From NCBI RefSeq assembly GCF_901482695.1, contig NZ_LR590484.1:1984001-2048000 (forward strand): a stretch of 64,000 nucleotides of DNA, written 5' to 3'. Shown here piece after piece: positions 1-8,986 of this stretch (the stretch's first letter is position 1; each line of letters begins with the position of its first letter). The position numbers were made by a program, and so were the translations under genes. Origin of the DNA: Sphingobacterium thalpophilum (GTDB lineage Bacteria; Bacteroidota; Bacteroidia; Sphingobacteriales; Sphingobacteriaceae). The notes beneath the pieces were generated by a model. That model had not been told where the DNA came from. It made no database searches and worked only from the letters and a program-made list of their open reading frames with translations.

Positions 1-369
1 CAGGTTGATCGCTGTTAAACCGTTTCCATAGCTGTAAAAACTTGCCGAACCTGAAGTGCCGATCTCCTCTCCAAAACGATTTTTCTTTTGCGCGTAATCA
101 TTGTAACTAATAATCGTTTCGAATCTGTCCTCACCAATTAAAGTGAGCTGCTGTTTGTTTCCAGCAATGGTGATTTTCTCTTGATAAAGCCCCTTCTTGA
201 TATAGATCACGGTTTCCTTCTTTCGGAAATCAGGTACTGCATTAATCGCTTCCTGAATCGTCCGAAAATCTCCTGAACCATCTTTTGCTACTATAAAGTC
301 ATAACTTTTCGCCGTGAAAGCAAAGAGGAAGACCGGAAATAGAAAAACTGAAAGTATGATAGCCCGCAT
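1..369 (-). CDS. Pectinesterase, partial (C-terminal part outside window)
   Basis: Reading leftward from the ATG at 369, 123 codons stay open to the window edge. A hydrophobic export signal (MRAIILSVFLFPVFLFA) is followed by KDGSGDFRTIQEAI and VIYIKKGLYQEKI, both hallmark N-terminal blocks of pectin methylesterases (CE8, PF01095), which de-esterify pectin outside the cytoplasm. The catalytic Asp residues lie beyond the window, so activity cannot be judged. An in-frame ATG at 390 would add seven residues before the signal peptide and is less likely. Confidence 0.85.
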   Translation of the reverse strand, partial: MRAIILSVFLFPVFLFAFTAKSYDFIVAKDGSGDFRTIQEAINAVPDFRKKETVIYIKKGLYQEKITIAGNKQQLTLIGEDRFETIISYNDYAQKKNRFGEEIGTSGSASFYSYGNGLTAINL

Positions 370-442
370 TTCAACACTGTAATTGGTCATTGAAATTACC
401 AATATTAAAACCGCCATTAAAGAAAATTGCTTAAAATAAATG

Positions 443-468
443 CGCAAACGTTATCGGTGACGTTTGCG
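443..468. promoter_or_regulatory. Inverted repeat upstream of pectinesterase
   Basis: Nine-base arms CGCAAACGT and ACGTTTGCG flank an 8-bp spacer, 75-100 bp upstream of the pectinesterase start. The half-sites resemble LacI/PurR-type operator halves, but the spacer is wider than in classical sites. It could instead be a hairpin. No regulator gene is adjacent. Confidence 0.4.
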
Positions 469-550
469 TAACAAAAATTATAGGCATTGCAGGGTGTTGT
501 TAGCAAGGGTATGCGGCCCATGGGGAGATTTGAGCCTCTATTTGTAAGTG

Positions 551-581
551 TTGCATATAAAAAGCAATTTATCTAAGTTTG
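551..581 (+). promoter_or_regulatory. Promoter of murF
   Basis: TTG at 551-553, a 20-bp spacer and TAAGTTTG at 574-581 match the Bacteroidota -33/-7 promoter. The spacer carries the extended sequence GCAATTTATC found at several other promoters here. Transcription should start near 587, so the longer open frame from a TTG at 579 is not the real gene start. Confidence 0.8.
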
Positions 582-599
582 TTCATCAAATTTCTAAAC

Positions 600-1901
600 A
601 TGGACATCCAATCTTTATATCAGATTTATAAACAGTATCCAAATATTACGACAGATACACGTAAGATCGAAAAGGATAGTATATTTTTTGCGCTCAAAGG
701 AGCCAATTTCAATGGAAATACCTTTGCAGCACAAGCGTTAGAAATCGGAGCGAAGTATGTTGTCATTGATGAAGAAATTTATAAGGCTGGGGAAGAATAT
801 ATTTTGGTGAATGATGTGCTGCAAGCCTTACAGGAACTGGCGAAGCACCATCGTCGGCAGTTAGATATTCCGGTCATCGGCGTTACGGGAACAAACGGAA
901 AGACAACAACCAAGGAGTTATTGTATTCCGTTGTTTCTCAAAAATATAAGACGTACGCGACAAAAGGCAATCTCAATAATCATATCGGTGTACCCTTAAC
1001 GGTATTGGCTATCGATGAGTCGGTTGAAATTGCCATTATAGAAATGGGGGCCAACCATCTGAAAGAGATTGCTTTTTTATGTGATATTGCACAGCCGACA
1101 CATGGGCTGATCTCCAATGTGGGCAAAGCACATTTAGAAGGCTTTGGATCGTTTGAAGGAGTAAAAAAAACAAAGGGTGAATTGTACGATTGGCTGCAGG
1201 ATCATGAAGGTATATTGTTCCTACAGGCAGACAATCCTCATCTTAAGGAAATGGCGGCCGCACGCAAAATAAGCAAGACTATCACTTATGGATTCTCTGA
1301 AGACAACGATGTGATCGGCAAGCTTCTGAAAGCGACGCCACTGTTACAGATTGCATGGAAGCGAAAAGGCGAGGAGCGAGTTTACGAAGTCGATACACAG
1401 TTGACCGGTTCTTATAATACTGAAAACTTTTTGGCAGCGATAGCCGTAGGCCTGCATTTTGCGATTTCTGCCGAAGCGATCAATAAGGGTATTGAAGGCT
1501 ATGCGCCCACCAACAATCGTTCACAAATCATGAACACGGCTTATAATACAGTCATTTGTGATTATTATAATGCCAATGCGACCAGCATGGCTGCTGCTTT
1601 AGATAATATCCGGGTGATAGAAGCACAGAAAAAGGCTATTATCTTAGGTGACATGTTTGAATTGGGGGCTGAGTCTTTTGCGGAACACCGCAAACTTGTC
1701 GAGCAAGTAAAAACGGTAGATGCTGATCGCAAAATCTTTGTTGGGAAAGCATTTTTCGAGCACTGTCACGAAGGAGCTGAGTTCTATGAAACGACGGATC
1801 AGGCAAGGGCAGCATTGGAGACGAACCCCGTCAAAGGAGCTACCGTATTATTGAAAGCCTCCCGTGGTATGGCATTCGAAAATTTGATTGGTGTCTTATA
1901 G
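600..1901 (+). CDS. murF: UDP-N-acetylmuramoyl-tripeptide--D-Ala-D-Ala ligase
   Basis: Last cytoplasmic step of peptidoglycan precursor synthesis: ATP-dependent addition of D-Ala-D-Ala to UDP-MurNAc-tripeptide. The Mur-ligase P-loop GVTGTNGKTTTKE lies near residue 100, followed by the KGNLNNHIGVPLT block and the central motif EMGANH. About 433 residues is normal for MurF. The start is set at ATG 600, which lies about 19 bp downstream of a strong -7 element. It is an isolated gene here, not in a dcw cluster; truA follows after 160 bp with its own promoter. Confidence 0.95.
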   Translation: MDIQSLYQIYKQYPNITTDTRKIEKDSIFFALKGANFNGNTFAAQALEIGAKYVVIDEEIYKAGEEYILVNDVLQALQELAKHHRRQLDIPVIGVTGTNGKTTTKELLYSVVSQKYKTYATKGNLNNHIGVPLTVLAIDESVEIAIIEMGANHLKEIAFLCDIAQPTHGLISNVGKAHLEGFGSFEGVKKTKGELYDWLQDHEGILFLQADNPHLKEMAAARKISKTITYGFSEDNDVIGKLLKATPLLQIAWKRKGEERVYEVDTQLTGSYNTENFLAAIAVGLHFAISAEAINKGIEGYAPTNNRSQIMNTAYNTVICDYYNANATSMAAALDNIRVIEAQKKAIILGDMFELGAESFAEHRKLVEQVKTVDADRKIFVGKAFFEHCHEGAEFYETTDQARAALETNPVKGATVLLKASRGMAFENLIGVL

Positions 1902-2044
1902 CTTATCCAGGCATCATGTGTAACCCTGTTTTGTCTCATTGCGCCTAGCCTAGCAGATGCATTAGTTTTGTCATATAAGCATTAAATGTTGACAAAAAAG
2001 AGCGAAATATTGGAATGAGGAAATGTGGCTCATTCGGAAAAATG

Positions 2045-2052
2045 TACCTTTG
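2045..2052 (+). promoter_or_regulatory. -7 promoter element of truA
   Basis: TACCTTTG is a perfect TAnnTTTG element ending 10 bp before ATG 2062. It lies inside the longer open frame beginning at 2023, which argues that translation starts at 2062. No good TTG is seen at the expected -33 position. Confidence 0.6.
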
Positions 2053-2061
2053 TGTTGTATA

Positions 2062-2817
2062 ATGGAAAAAAGACGTTTTTTTTTGGAGATAGCCTACTTT
2101 GGACAAGCTTATCATGGGTGGCAGATTCAGAACAATGCTATTTCTGTACAGGAGGTTTTAAATAAAGCTTTGGAAATCCTGTTGCGCGAGCCTGTTGAGA
2201 CGACGGGGGCAGGCCGAACAGATACAGGCGTACATGCGAAGCAGTTATATGCTCATTTTGACGCTGCTCCTATAGGTATATTAGCCGACCAAGATCGTTT
2301 TATCCATTCACTCAATGCTTTATTACCATTTGATGTCGCCGTAAAGCGACTGATCGAAGTTGCAGCCGATGCGCATGCGCGTTTTGACGCCACCCATAGA
2401 TCATATGAATATCATTTGCATTTTCAAAAGGATCCTTTTCTGTACCCTTACTCATGCTTTATGCGGGATCGGCCAGATGTAGTCAAGATGAATGAGGCGG
2501 CTCAATTTTTGTTGGGTAAACAGGATTTTGAGTGTTTCAGTAAGTCGCATACGCAGGTGTTTACAAATATATGTGACATCCGTCGGGCTGAATGGGTGTG
2601 GCAGCAGGACGGGCGCCTACTTTTTTACATCACAGCTGACCGTTTCTTACGCAATATGGTAAGGGCCATTGTTGGGACATCACTGGAGATCGGGCTGAAA
2701 GGCCGGCCTGCTTCATTTATGCAGGAGGTGATTAAAAGCAAGGATCGGAAAAAGGCGGGGGTGTCTGTGCCCGCGCATGGATTATATTTAACAGAGGTTG
2801 CATATCCTTATATATAA
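2062..2817 (+). CDS. truA: tRNA pseudouridine(38-40) synthase
   Basis: Converts uridines 38-40 in the tRNA anticodon arm to pseudouridine. The catalytic block GAGRTDTGVHAKQ holds the nucleophilic Asp, preceded by the N-terminal signature YHGWQIQ and followed by FDATHRSYEY and the C-terminal FLRNMVRAIVGT. 251 residues fits the family. The ATG at 2062 is preferred over an upstream in-frame start because a -7 element overlaps the extra codons. The ABC transporter gene begins within about 10 bp of the stop, suggesting cotranscription. Confidence 0.95.
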   Translation: MEKRRFFLEIAYFGQAYHGWQIQNNAISVQEVLNKALEILLREPVETTGAGRTDTGVHAKQLYAHFDAAPIGILADQDRFIHSLNALLPFDVAVKRLIEVAADAHARFDATHRSYEYHLHFQKDPFLYPYSCFMRDRPDVVKMNEAAQFLLGKQDFECFSKSHTQVFTNICDIRRAEWVWQQDGRLLFYITADRFLRNMVRAIVGTSLEIGLKGRPASFMQEVIKSKDRKKAGVSVPAHGLYLTEVAYPYI

Positions 2818-2824
2818 AAATAAC

Positions 2825-4588
2825 GTGAGTCAAGATAAAATAACTGGTAAAACCTACGATATAAATTTGTTGCGCCGTATGGGACGTTATATGCGCCCTT
2901 ATCAAACGGCTTTTTGGGTTTCGGTCATCTTAACGATATTATTGGCTGCGGTGGCCCCGGCCCTGCCCATGCTAATCCAGCATACGTTGGACAACTATAT
3001 CTTAAATTTTGATACCGAAGGGTTATCTTATATGTTGATTGCTATGTTGGCGCTCGTGATTATACAGACCTTGATCCGTTATTACCATACCTTAATGACC
3101 AATACCCTGGGACAATCCGTGATCCGTGATATCCGGATTCAGGTGTTTAATCATATTGTTCAACTGCGCTTGAAATATTTTGACCGTACTGCCTTGGGCA
3201 AGCTGATCACGCGGACCATCTCTGATCTGGAGACACTGTCCAATATCTTTTCGGAAGGATTGATCCAGATCATCGGCGATCTGTTGCAACTTGCAGTCAT
3301 TCTGGGAGTCATGTTTTATTCTGACTGGAAGCTGACACTTATCGTGCTCATTCCGATGCCTTTGATGATCGCGGCAACCTATGTTTTTAAAGAAGCGATG
3401 AAGGCCGCATTTATCGATGTCCGGAAATGGGTGTCTAACTTGAATACCTTCTTGCAGGAGCATATTACGGGCATAGGCATTATCCAATATTTTGCTCGTG
3501 AGCGACAGGAAATGGACAAATTTAAGGAGATCAATGCACAGCACCGGAATGCACATATTCGTACCAACTGGTATTTTTCGATCTTCTTTCCCGTGCTGGA
3601 AATCATCATGGCGATTTCGCTGGGACTGCTGGTGTGGTTTGGCGCCAAACAGATCATGGGAGATGTGATTTCGCCGGGGGTTGTCGTCGCTTTTATTATG
3701 TATATCAATATGATCTTTAGGCCGATCCGTGAGCTTATTGATAAATTTAATACGCTTCAGATGGGGATGGTCAGTGCTGAGCGCATTTTCGAAGTATTGG
3801 ATACAGACGAAATGACGCCGAATTTAGGGACATTGAAACCCGCGCATATCGAGGGTGAAATAGCATTTAAGCATGTGTGGTTTGCTTACAATGATGAGAA
3901 CTGGGTGTTAAGAGATGTAAATTTTATCGTCAAGCCCGGTGAAACATTGGCTTTGGTAGGTGCCACAGGAGCGGGTAAATCCTCTACGATCAATATTTTA
4001 AGCCGGTTTTATGAAATCAATAAAGGTGAGATCCTGCTAGATGGCGTCAATATCCGTGACTACGATCTGGAGTACCTGCGGAATACGATTGCTACAGTAC
4101 TGCAGGACGTATTCCTTTTCTCGGACAGCGTGGTCAACAACATCACTTTAGGCGATCCTTCCATCACACGCGAGCAAGTGATTGAGGCGGCGAAGGAGGT
4201 TGGCGCACATGACTTTATTATGCGGCTTCCGGGGGGATATGACTATGATGTCAAAGAAAGGGGCGCTACACTATCTGCCGGTCAGGCACAGTTGATATCC
4301 TTTATCCGCGCTTTGGTACACGACCCAAGAATTCTGATCCTCGACGAGGCGACTTCTTCCGTGGATACTGAAACTGAGGAGATGATACAGCGCGCAATAG
4401 ACAACCTGATGCGCGGCAGAACTTCGATTGTTATCGCCCACCGCTTGTCCACGATTCAAAAAGCAGATAAGATTATTGTATTGGACAAAGGTGAGATCAA
4501 AGAAATCGGAACGCATCAGGAACTTTTGTCTTTTGACGGTTATTATAAAAAGCTGTACGATCTACAGTTCCATTCTGCCGGAATTTAA
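2825..4588 (+). CDS. ABC exporter, fused membrane and ATPase domains (MsbA-like)
   Basis: Half-transporter with an N-terminal six-helix ABC membrane domain (about residues 20-300) and a C-terminal nucleotide-binding domain: Walker A GATGAGKSS, Walker B ILILDEATSSVD and H-loop IVIAHRLSTI. The family exports lipids, drugs or peptides as dimers; the substrate cannot be told. The signature motif reads LSAGQ rather than LSGGQ, a tolerated variant. The start is taken as GTG 2825, 8 bp after truA; a TTG at 2798 inside truA would add nine residues. Its stop overlaps the convergent neighbour by 4 bp. Confidence 0.85.
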   Translation: MSQDKITGKTYDINLLRRMGRYMRPYQTAFWVSVILTILLAAVAPALPMLIQHTLDNYILNFDTEGLSYMLIAMLALVIIQTLIRYYHTLMTNTLGQSVIRDIRIQVFNHIVQLRLKYFDRTALGKLITRTISDLETLSNIFSEGLIQIIGDLLQLAVILGVMFYSDWKLTLIVLIPMPLMIAATYVFKEAMKAAFIDVRKWVSNLNTFLQEHITGIGIIQYFARERQEMDKFKEINAQHRNAHIRTNWYFSIFFPVLEIIMAISLGLLVWFGAKQIMGDVISPGVVVAFIMYINMIFRPIRELIDKFNTLQMGMVSAERIFEVLDTDEMTPNLGTLKPAHIEGEIAFKHVWFAYNDENWVLRDVNFIVKPGETLALVGATGAGKSSTINILSRFYEINKGEILLDGVNIRDYDLEYLRNTIATVLQDVFLFSDSVVNNITLGDPSITREQVIEAAKEVGAHDFIMRLPGGYDYDVKERGATLSAGQAQLISFIRALVHDPRILILDEATSSVDTETEEMIQRAIDNLMRGRTSIVIAHRLSTIQKADKIIVLDKGEIKEIGTHQELLSFDGYYKKLYDLQFHSAGI

Positions 4589-5103
4589 ACGACGCTTTCC
4601 TTCGCAATTGTTTCCTCATCCTCAATCCGGGTATTGGCCTTGATTTCTGAACCGCGGCCGATAAGTACGTTTGCGCCGATGGAAACATTTGCGCCGATAT
4701 TGACATAGTCCTCGATGATGGTATTGCTCTCGATGACGGCCGACCCCGCAATAATGCAGTGATCTCCGATCTGTACATCCGCAGCGATCGTTGCTCCGGG
4801 GAGAATGATACAACCTTCGCCAATTTCAGCCCTTTTGGATACATTGGCCCGAGGGTGGACCAGCGATTGAAATTTCCAGCTCGGGTTTTCTGATACGATT
4901 CTCTTCCGTAGCCCCGGATTTTTCACAGCGACAAAAAACACTTCATCAGCATATTTCGATTCGTGATGCAGCTGTACTGCGTAATCAAATACATCTTCAA
5001 TCAACAGGGATTTATCAATGAGACCGCCAATTTGTATGTTGAGATCCTCGGCGACATCCACTGCCGTCTTGGCGTGGGCCGTAGCTCCGTATATGTATAG
5101 CAT
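4585..5103 (-). CDS. NeuD/PglD-type hexapeptide-repeat acyltransferase
   Basis: N-terminal Rossmann-like segment (MLYIYGATAHAKTAVDVAED) followed by left-handed beta-helix hexapeptide repeats (IGEGCIILPGATI, IGDHCIIAGSAVI, IGANVSIGANVLIG). The family transfers acetyl or similar groups to sugars or sialic acids. The isolated context gives no substrate. Start at 5103 places translation about 16 bp after a TATCTTTG -7 element; a longer frame to 5172 lacks support. Its stop codon and that of the convergent ABC exporter share TTAA at 4585-4588. Confidence 0.75.
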   Translation of the reverse strand: MLYIYGATAHAKTAVDVAEDLNIQIGGLIDKSLLIEDVFDYAVQLHHESKYADEVFFVAVKNPGLRKRIVSENPSWKFQSLVHPRANVSKRAEIGEGCIILPGATIAADVQIGDHCIIAGSAVIESNTIIEDYVNIGANVSIGANVLIGRGSEIKANTRIEDEETIAKESVV

Positions 5104-5118
5104 GATATCAAATTTTTG

Positions 5119-5126
5119 CAAAGATA
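5119..5126 (-). promoter_or_regulatory. -7 element of NeuD-like gene
   Basis: On the minus strand this reads TATCTTTG, a perfect TAnnTTTG. No TTG is seen at the usual -33 distance. Confidence 0.5.
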
Positions 5127-5385
5127 GTGCATCGAAAAATAATTGCCTAGGGTTGTTAGCCAGTAAAAGCACAAAAAAAGAACTGTTTTCGATTACAACA
5201 AAATGGGGCTTTCAATTGTTGTATACGAGACGGTAGCCTCTGGTGTTATTTGTGGTTATGCGACTTCCTGATGTTTCGGCTATCTGCAATAGCTATAGTC
5301 TGGATTTCAGACGGAATGGATCCAATGTGCTGAAGTGCGGGATTTTGGGATTGGAATAAATTGTTTTAAATGGCAAGTATTTATA
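5127..5385. other. Intergenic stretch without recognised content
   Basis: Between two divergent genes. I see no open frame with coding character, no RNA gene and no strong hairpin; only the DUF4293 promoter lies at its right edge. Confidence 0.5.
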
Positions 5386-5416
5386 TTGCATATAAAAAGC
5401 AATTTATCTATGTTTG
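5386..5416 (+). promoter_or_regulatory. Promoter of DUF4293 gene
   Basis: TTG at 5386-5388, 20-bp spacer, TATGTTTG at 5409-5416. From the TTG on, it is almost the same sequence as the murF promoter at 551-581, differing at one base of the -7 box, including the spacer. Confidence 0.8.
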
Positions 5417-5438
5417 TCGATATACAAAAATTTAAAAT

Positions 5439-5921
5439 ATGATTCAACGTATCCAAACTGTTTATTTGTTAGTGGCAGGATTAGTTATATTTGGCCTGTT
5501 TTTGTTCCCGTATGTAAACTATAGCGATCTTGTTGGACTGGGGAAGAACGTCAAAGTAACCGGTATTTACGGTGTTAGCGCTGGTCAGCCTGTGCATGAG
5601 GGCGGCTTTGGTTATATTTTACAGACCATTGTAACCGTTGTGCTCGGATTGTTGCCGCTATTTACAATATTTAAGTTTAGACAACGAAAAGTACAGATAT
5701 TGCTGATCTGGATAGAGATGGTCGCGATCATCTTTTTTGGGATATGGTTGTATTCATCGGCTAGCACGCATCTTGCTACAGTAAGTCAATTTCTAGGTGC
5801 AGGGAATATTGGTGTAGGTTTTTTCTTGTTGCCTATTGCAATTATATTTTGTGCACTTGCGCTTGGGGGCGTTCGTAGAGATGAGAAACTGATCCGCTCT
5901 GCTGACCGCCTGCGTGCATAA
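5439..5921 (+). CDS. DUF4293 family membrane protein
   Basis: 160 residues with four predicted membrane helices (about 7-25, 60-78, 87-105, 122-142). The opening MIQRIQTVYLLVAGLV is typical of the DUF4293 family (PF14126), a Bacteroidota-restricted inner-membrane family of unknown function. It has its own promoter and a following terminator, so it is monocistronic. Confidence 0.8.
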   Translation: MIQRIQTVYLLVAGLVIFGLFLFPYVNYSDLVGLGKNVKVTGIYGVSAGQPVHEGGFGYILQTIVTVVLGLLPLFTIFKFRQRKVQILLIWIEMVAIIFFGIWLYSSASTHLATVSQFLGAGNIGVGFFLLPIAIIFCALALGGVRRDEKLIRSADRLRA

Positions 5922-5949
5922 CAATATCCATTAACTTTTTAAGATACTG

Positions 5950-5972
5950 AAGCCACCATGGGGTGGCTTTTT
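5950..5972 (+). terminator. Terminator of DUF4293 gene
   Basis: Stem AAGCCACC / GGTGGCTT with a 4-base loop, followed directly by a T run. Confidence 0.75.
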
Positions 5973-5985
5973 AAATAGCAAATCT

Positions 5986-6453
5986 ATGAGCAGTCTGTTG
6001 CGCCTGATGGCCGTCCTATTTTTTCTTTGTTTTATCGGTGAGGCAACGCGAGCCCAGTCGGCGGACTCGGTGTTGCTGGTGGATGATATCCAATTTGATT
6101 TAAAAGAGTATCATATAGATGAAAACAACAAAGAACTGGTGATTAATTTGTTTGCCATATCCTACAACCGGGATCCGAGGGAATTTAAGATGAATACTTT
6201 TTCGACACAGGTTATCGATCAAAAAAAGCAGGCTCATTTTTTCTCATCCATACAAATGGGCAATGTGCTGATAAAATTTGACGATCGGCAGAACTATTTA
6301 CATTATCTGTTGGAAGAAGATAGGCCTGTTGATATACAAGTTGTGGTGAAAAACTGGAGGAAGACAGACAGGCCTGCCCATTTGAAGCTCGTTTTTGAGA
6401 GTAGTGAAGAAGAAGGAAAATTTTTGGAGGTGCCGATCTTGTTGGCGAAGTGA
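5986..6453 (+). CDS. Exported protein of unknown function
   Basis: 155 residues beginning with a signal peptide (RLMAVLFFLCFIGEATRAQS, cleavage likely after RAQ). The rest is soluble and probably beta-rich with no cysteines or recognisable motif, so periplasmic or outer-membrane-associated location is inferred. I do not recognise a family. It starts only 14 bp after a terminator and ends before a strong bidirectional terminator, so it may depend on read-through from the DUF4293 gene or a weak promoter. Confidence 0.6.
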   Translation: MSSLLRLMAVLFFLCFIGEATRAQSADSVLLVDDIQFDLKEYHIDENNKELVINLFAISYNRDPREFKMNTFSTQVIDQKKQAHFFSSIQMGNVLIKFDDRQNYLHYLLEEDRPVDIQVVVKNWRKTDRPAHLKLVFESSEEEGKFLEVPILLAK

Positions 6454-6466
6454 GCTGTTGTTGATG

Positions 6467-6510
6467 TCAAAAAAAAGCGCTGTTATTTTATATACAGCGC
6501 TTTTTTTTGA
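6467..6510. terminator. Bidirectional terminator
   Basis: Perfect 17-bp arms (6467-6483 and 6494-6510) containing AAAAAAAAGCGCTGT and its complement, so both strands present a GC stem plus T run. It serves the convergent genes at 5986 and 6524. Confidence 0.9.
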
Positions 6511-6523
6511 TAAAGTCTTTGTG

Positions 6524-7063
6524 TTAGCGGTTGTACCTGATCTGCTGCTTGTCAAGCATACCCATCTGATCTTTCATCATTTTTATCTGATCAGCAAGCA
6601 GTTTATTTTTGTCAGCTTTTTTGGCTTCCTGAAGTAACTTTTCAGCTTCCCTTTTATTGCGTTTTGCCATGGCAACACCAGCCAGACTTAATTTCGCTAA
6701 AGCAATATTATGATCCATATGTAGCCCGAGTGCCAAAGCCTTCTTAAAATATTTTTCCGATTGCATCGGGGCGCGCTGCGACTCGATCAGTCCGATCAAC
6801 ATATTGTAATAGCCGTGCTGTTGCGGGATCAGCTGTTTTTCATAATTGGTGATTTTTCGTAACCATTTTTCGGCACTTGCCATATCTTGTTTGCGCATAT
6901 ACCATTGCGCAATAAGCATGTATTCGTGAAAAAATACAGTGACAAAACCAAGAATGGTGATCAGGATGCCCAATATTCCCCAGCCCCAGTTTCCCGTCCA
7001 AAAAAGAGCGATTGTGCCGATCAGCAATGCACTGCAAATGATAATTCTAACGAGATTTGACAT
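6524..7063 (-). CDS. TPR-like membrane protein
   Basis: 179 residues. Two hydrophobic helices at about 5-22 and 25-45 are followed by a helical region with tetratricopeptide-like pairs (EYMLIAQWYMRKQDMASAEKW, then SEKYFKKALALG, then AMAKRNKREAEKLLQEAKK). It probably scaffolds other proteins at the inner membrane; no partner is evident and no specific family is recognised. It is monocistronic. Confidence 0.6.
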   Translation of the reverse strand: MSNLVRIIICSALLIGTIALFWTGNWGWGILGILITILGFVTVFFHEYMLIAQWYMRKQDMASAEKWLRKITNYEKQLIPQQHGYYNMLIGLIESQRAPMQSEKYFKKALALGLHMDHNIALAKLSLAGVAMAKRNKREAEKLLQEAKKADKNKLLADQIKMMKDQMGMLDKQQIRYNR

Positions 7064-7197
7064 AAATCGTTGTTTAAAAAATATTTGTGTTCAATTTAAT
7101 TCTGCAAATATCCGTTAATTTCACCGTTTAAGCAACTTGTTGAAGTGGTTATTTTGTAAAATTATATTTTTCCCGGCGAGGGTCGGGGCTTTTAAAT

Positions 7198-7228
7198 TTG
7201 CCATTATATGCAACTTTCTCTAAGTTTG
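7198..7228 (+). promoter_or_regulatory. Promoter of ung
   Basis: TTG 7198-7200, 20-bp spacer, TAAGTTTG 7221-7228. The ung ATG is only 5 bp beyond the -7 element, so the transcript is probably leaderless. Confidence 0.8.
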
Positions 7229-7232
7229 GTTT

Positions 7233-7907
7233 ATGGAAAAGCTATATGATGATTCGTGGGCGCCGGTATTGAAACCGTTATTCAGCCAGCCTTATATGAA
7301 ACAATTGTCTGCCTTTGTACAGGAGGAGCGCAGGCGTACAAAAGTCTTCCCACCTGCGGGGTTAGTCATGAATGCTTTCAAATTGACTCCGTTGCCAGAT
7401 GTCAAAGTTGTCATTCTGGGACAAGATCCTTACCATAATGATGGGCAGGCACATGGGCTGTCTTTTTCTGTGCCTGGAGGCATAGCTTTGCCGCCTTCCT
7501 TAAAAAATATTTTTAAAGAGCTGCAGGATGATATTGCCGGATTTACAGTGCCGCGCTCCGGGGATTTGAGTAGCTGGGCGAAGCAAGGGGTGCTGCTGCT
7601 GAACGCTACATTGACCGTGCAGGCGCATCTGGCTGGCTCACATCAAAAGAAAGGCTGGGAAATGTTTACGGATAGTATTATACATGCTATTTCTGAACGG
7701 TGTGAACACGTTGTTTTCTTGCTATGGGGCAGCTATGCACAGCAGAAAAGTGCACTTATTGACACGCGTAAGCACCTTGTTCTGAAATCGGTGCATCCGT
7801 CACCTCTTTCTGCTCATCGAGGTTTTTTTGGTAGCAAACACTTTTCGAAGGCCAATCAATATCTGAAGGAACATGGTAAAACGCCAATTGACTGGCGTTT
7901 GTCTTAA
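7233..7907 (+). CDS. ung: Uracil-DNA glycosylase
   Basis: Removes uracil from DNA in base-excision repair. Family 1 signatures are complete: [18 protein letters not shown] with the catalytic Asp, LLLNATLTV, and the [13 protein letters not shown] leucine loop near the C-terminus. 224 residues matches bacterial Ung. It is monocistronic, with its stop overlapping that of the convergent gene in a shared TTAA. Confidence 0.97.
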   Translation: MEKLYDDSWAPVLKPLFSQPYMKQLSAFVQEERRRTKVFPPAGLVMNAFKLTPLPDVKVVILGQDPYHNDGQAHGLSFSVPGGIALPPSLKNIFKELQDDIAGFTVPRSGDLSSWAKQGVLLLNATLTVQAHLAGSHQKKGWEMFTDSIIHAISERCEHVVFLLWGSYAQQKSALIDTRKHLVLKSVHPSPLSAHRGFFGSKHFSKANQYLKEHGKTPIDWRLS

Positions 7908-8977
7908 GCGTATTTGTCCATTGACGTGCTGCTGATTTCGCCTAGAGATAGCACGCGTACATGTTCCAGCCGGATGGTGATGCTGTTCTGCTCGAGGTGA
8001 GTAAATAAAAAATGGCTATCGTAACAGACGTGATAAGGGCTGTTAAAATCCATGGGCTGCGTGGGCCTTGCCAGTACAGTATATTCCAGATCTCCATGTA
8101 TGGTATAACGTTGGACGATCGCTTGATTAGTGTCTACTGGCTCGATATAAAACCAGGCGCCCTCACCTACGCCGCCCAAGTACTGTGATCTGCAGGGAAT
8201 AGCGGCGGGTCGGTCTTTTTGTACCATCCCGCCTATGGTAATGTCTTCGGGAAGCGTACTTGCGAGGCTTCGGCAGATATTGGTCTTTAGTTTTCTGAGC
8301 AGAAATGCGAGCGAAGAGAAGCGGTTCATTCGTAGACAGCATAGTCCTGCTGAATCCGAATAGCGGTAAATCGTTCTGTCCGGAGCGGCGTTGACCAAGT
8401 TGCTCATCGGACTTGCTTTGATCGTCTCGGGAAAGTTGATGCTGTGCCAGAAATGGAACTTTTTGGATGCATGCATCAGAAGCCGGGTGATAAACCTGGA
8501 GCAGTTATTGTTGTTTCTGGCCACTGCACCATAAGGGTAGGACCCCCGGCGCACCCAGCTATCCGCAAATGCTTTTGCCATACAAAAGTCTATTTCAGCA
8601 ACTATGGCCAAATAGAGTTCTCCAGACCCTTGCATGGCATCCTTCATCGTCTCAAAATATTGAACAATTTCCAGTAGGTTTAGAATGCAGTCGCCGTTGA
8701 TTTGAGCCCTGATACCAATAGCTAGTTTGGGGTCGGAGTCTTTCGAACGCGCTCTTCCCTGTCCTCTGGGAGAGATGTACCGCCCGAAGTCGTAGAATCT
8801 AAGTTTTCCAGAAGCCCGTTCGATCAATACAATGCCTGTATGGCCGACTTTGAAATTGAGATTTTTGACTAGTCCCAATTTTTTTAAAAACATCATCCAC
8901 ACTTCGTCACCGCGGATAGTAGCATCAGGCCAAGCAAGAATTAGGGCAAAATCCTGGTATTGGGATGATGTTTTCAT
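7904..8977 (-). CDS. DUF6695-like protein of unknown function
   Basis: 357 residues, no signal peptide or membrane helix. The segments [16 protein letters not shown] and [19 protein letters not shown] look like the Bacteroidota family DUF6695, an assignment from memory. An NNNNCSRFI segment and a histidine at the start of the protein (KVGHTG) are reminiscent of NlpC/P60-like or LRAT-like Cys/His arrangements, but this is speculative. It lies 9 bp downstream of the Lrp-type regulator and is almost certainly cotranscribed with it. Confidence 0.55.
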   Translation of the reverse strand: MKTSSQYQDFALILAWPDATIRGDEVWMMFLKKLGLVKNLNFKVGHTGIVLIERASGKLRFYDFGRYISPRGQGRARSKDSDPKLAIGIRAQINGDCILNLLEIVQYFETMKDAMQGSGELYLAIVAEIDFCMAKAFADSWVRRGSYPYGAVARNNNNCSRFITRLLMHASKKFHFWHSINFPETIKASPMSNLVNAAPDRTIYRYSDSAGLCCLRMNRFSSLAFLLRKLKTNICRSLASTLPEDITIGGMVQKDRPAAIPCRSQYLGGVGEGAWFYIEPVDTNQAIVQRYTIHGDLEYTVLARPTQPMDFNSPYHVCYDSHFLFTHLEQNSITIRLEHVRVLSLGEISSTSMDKYA

Positions 8978-8986
8978 CGTTATTTT

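Noticed and set aside
579..599. Extension of MurF to a TTG at 579
   Set aside because: These codons overlap the -7 promoter box at 574-581; the conserved protein begins at ATG 600.
3092..3708. Two overlapping minus-strand frames inside the ABC exporter gene
   Set aside because: No motifs or promoter; they are shadows of the strongly conserved membrane-domain coding sequence.
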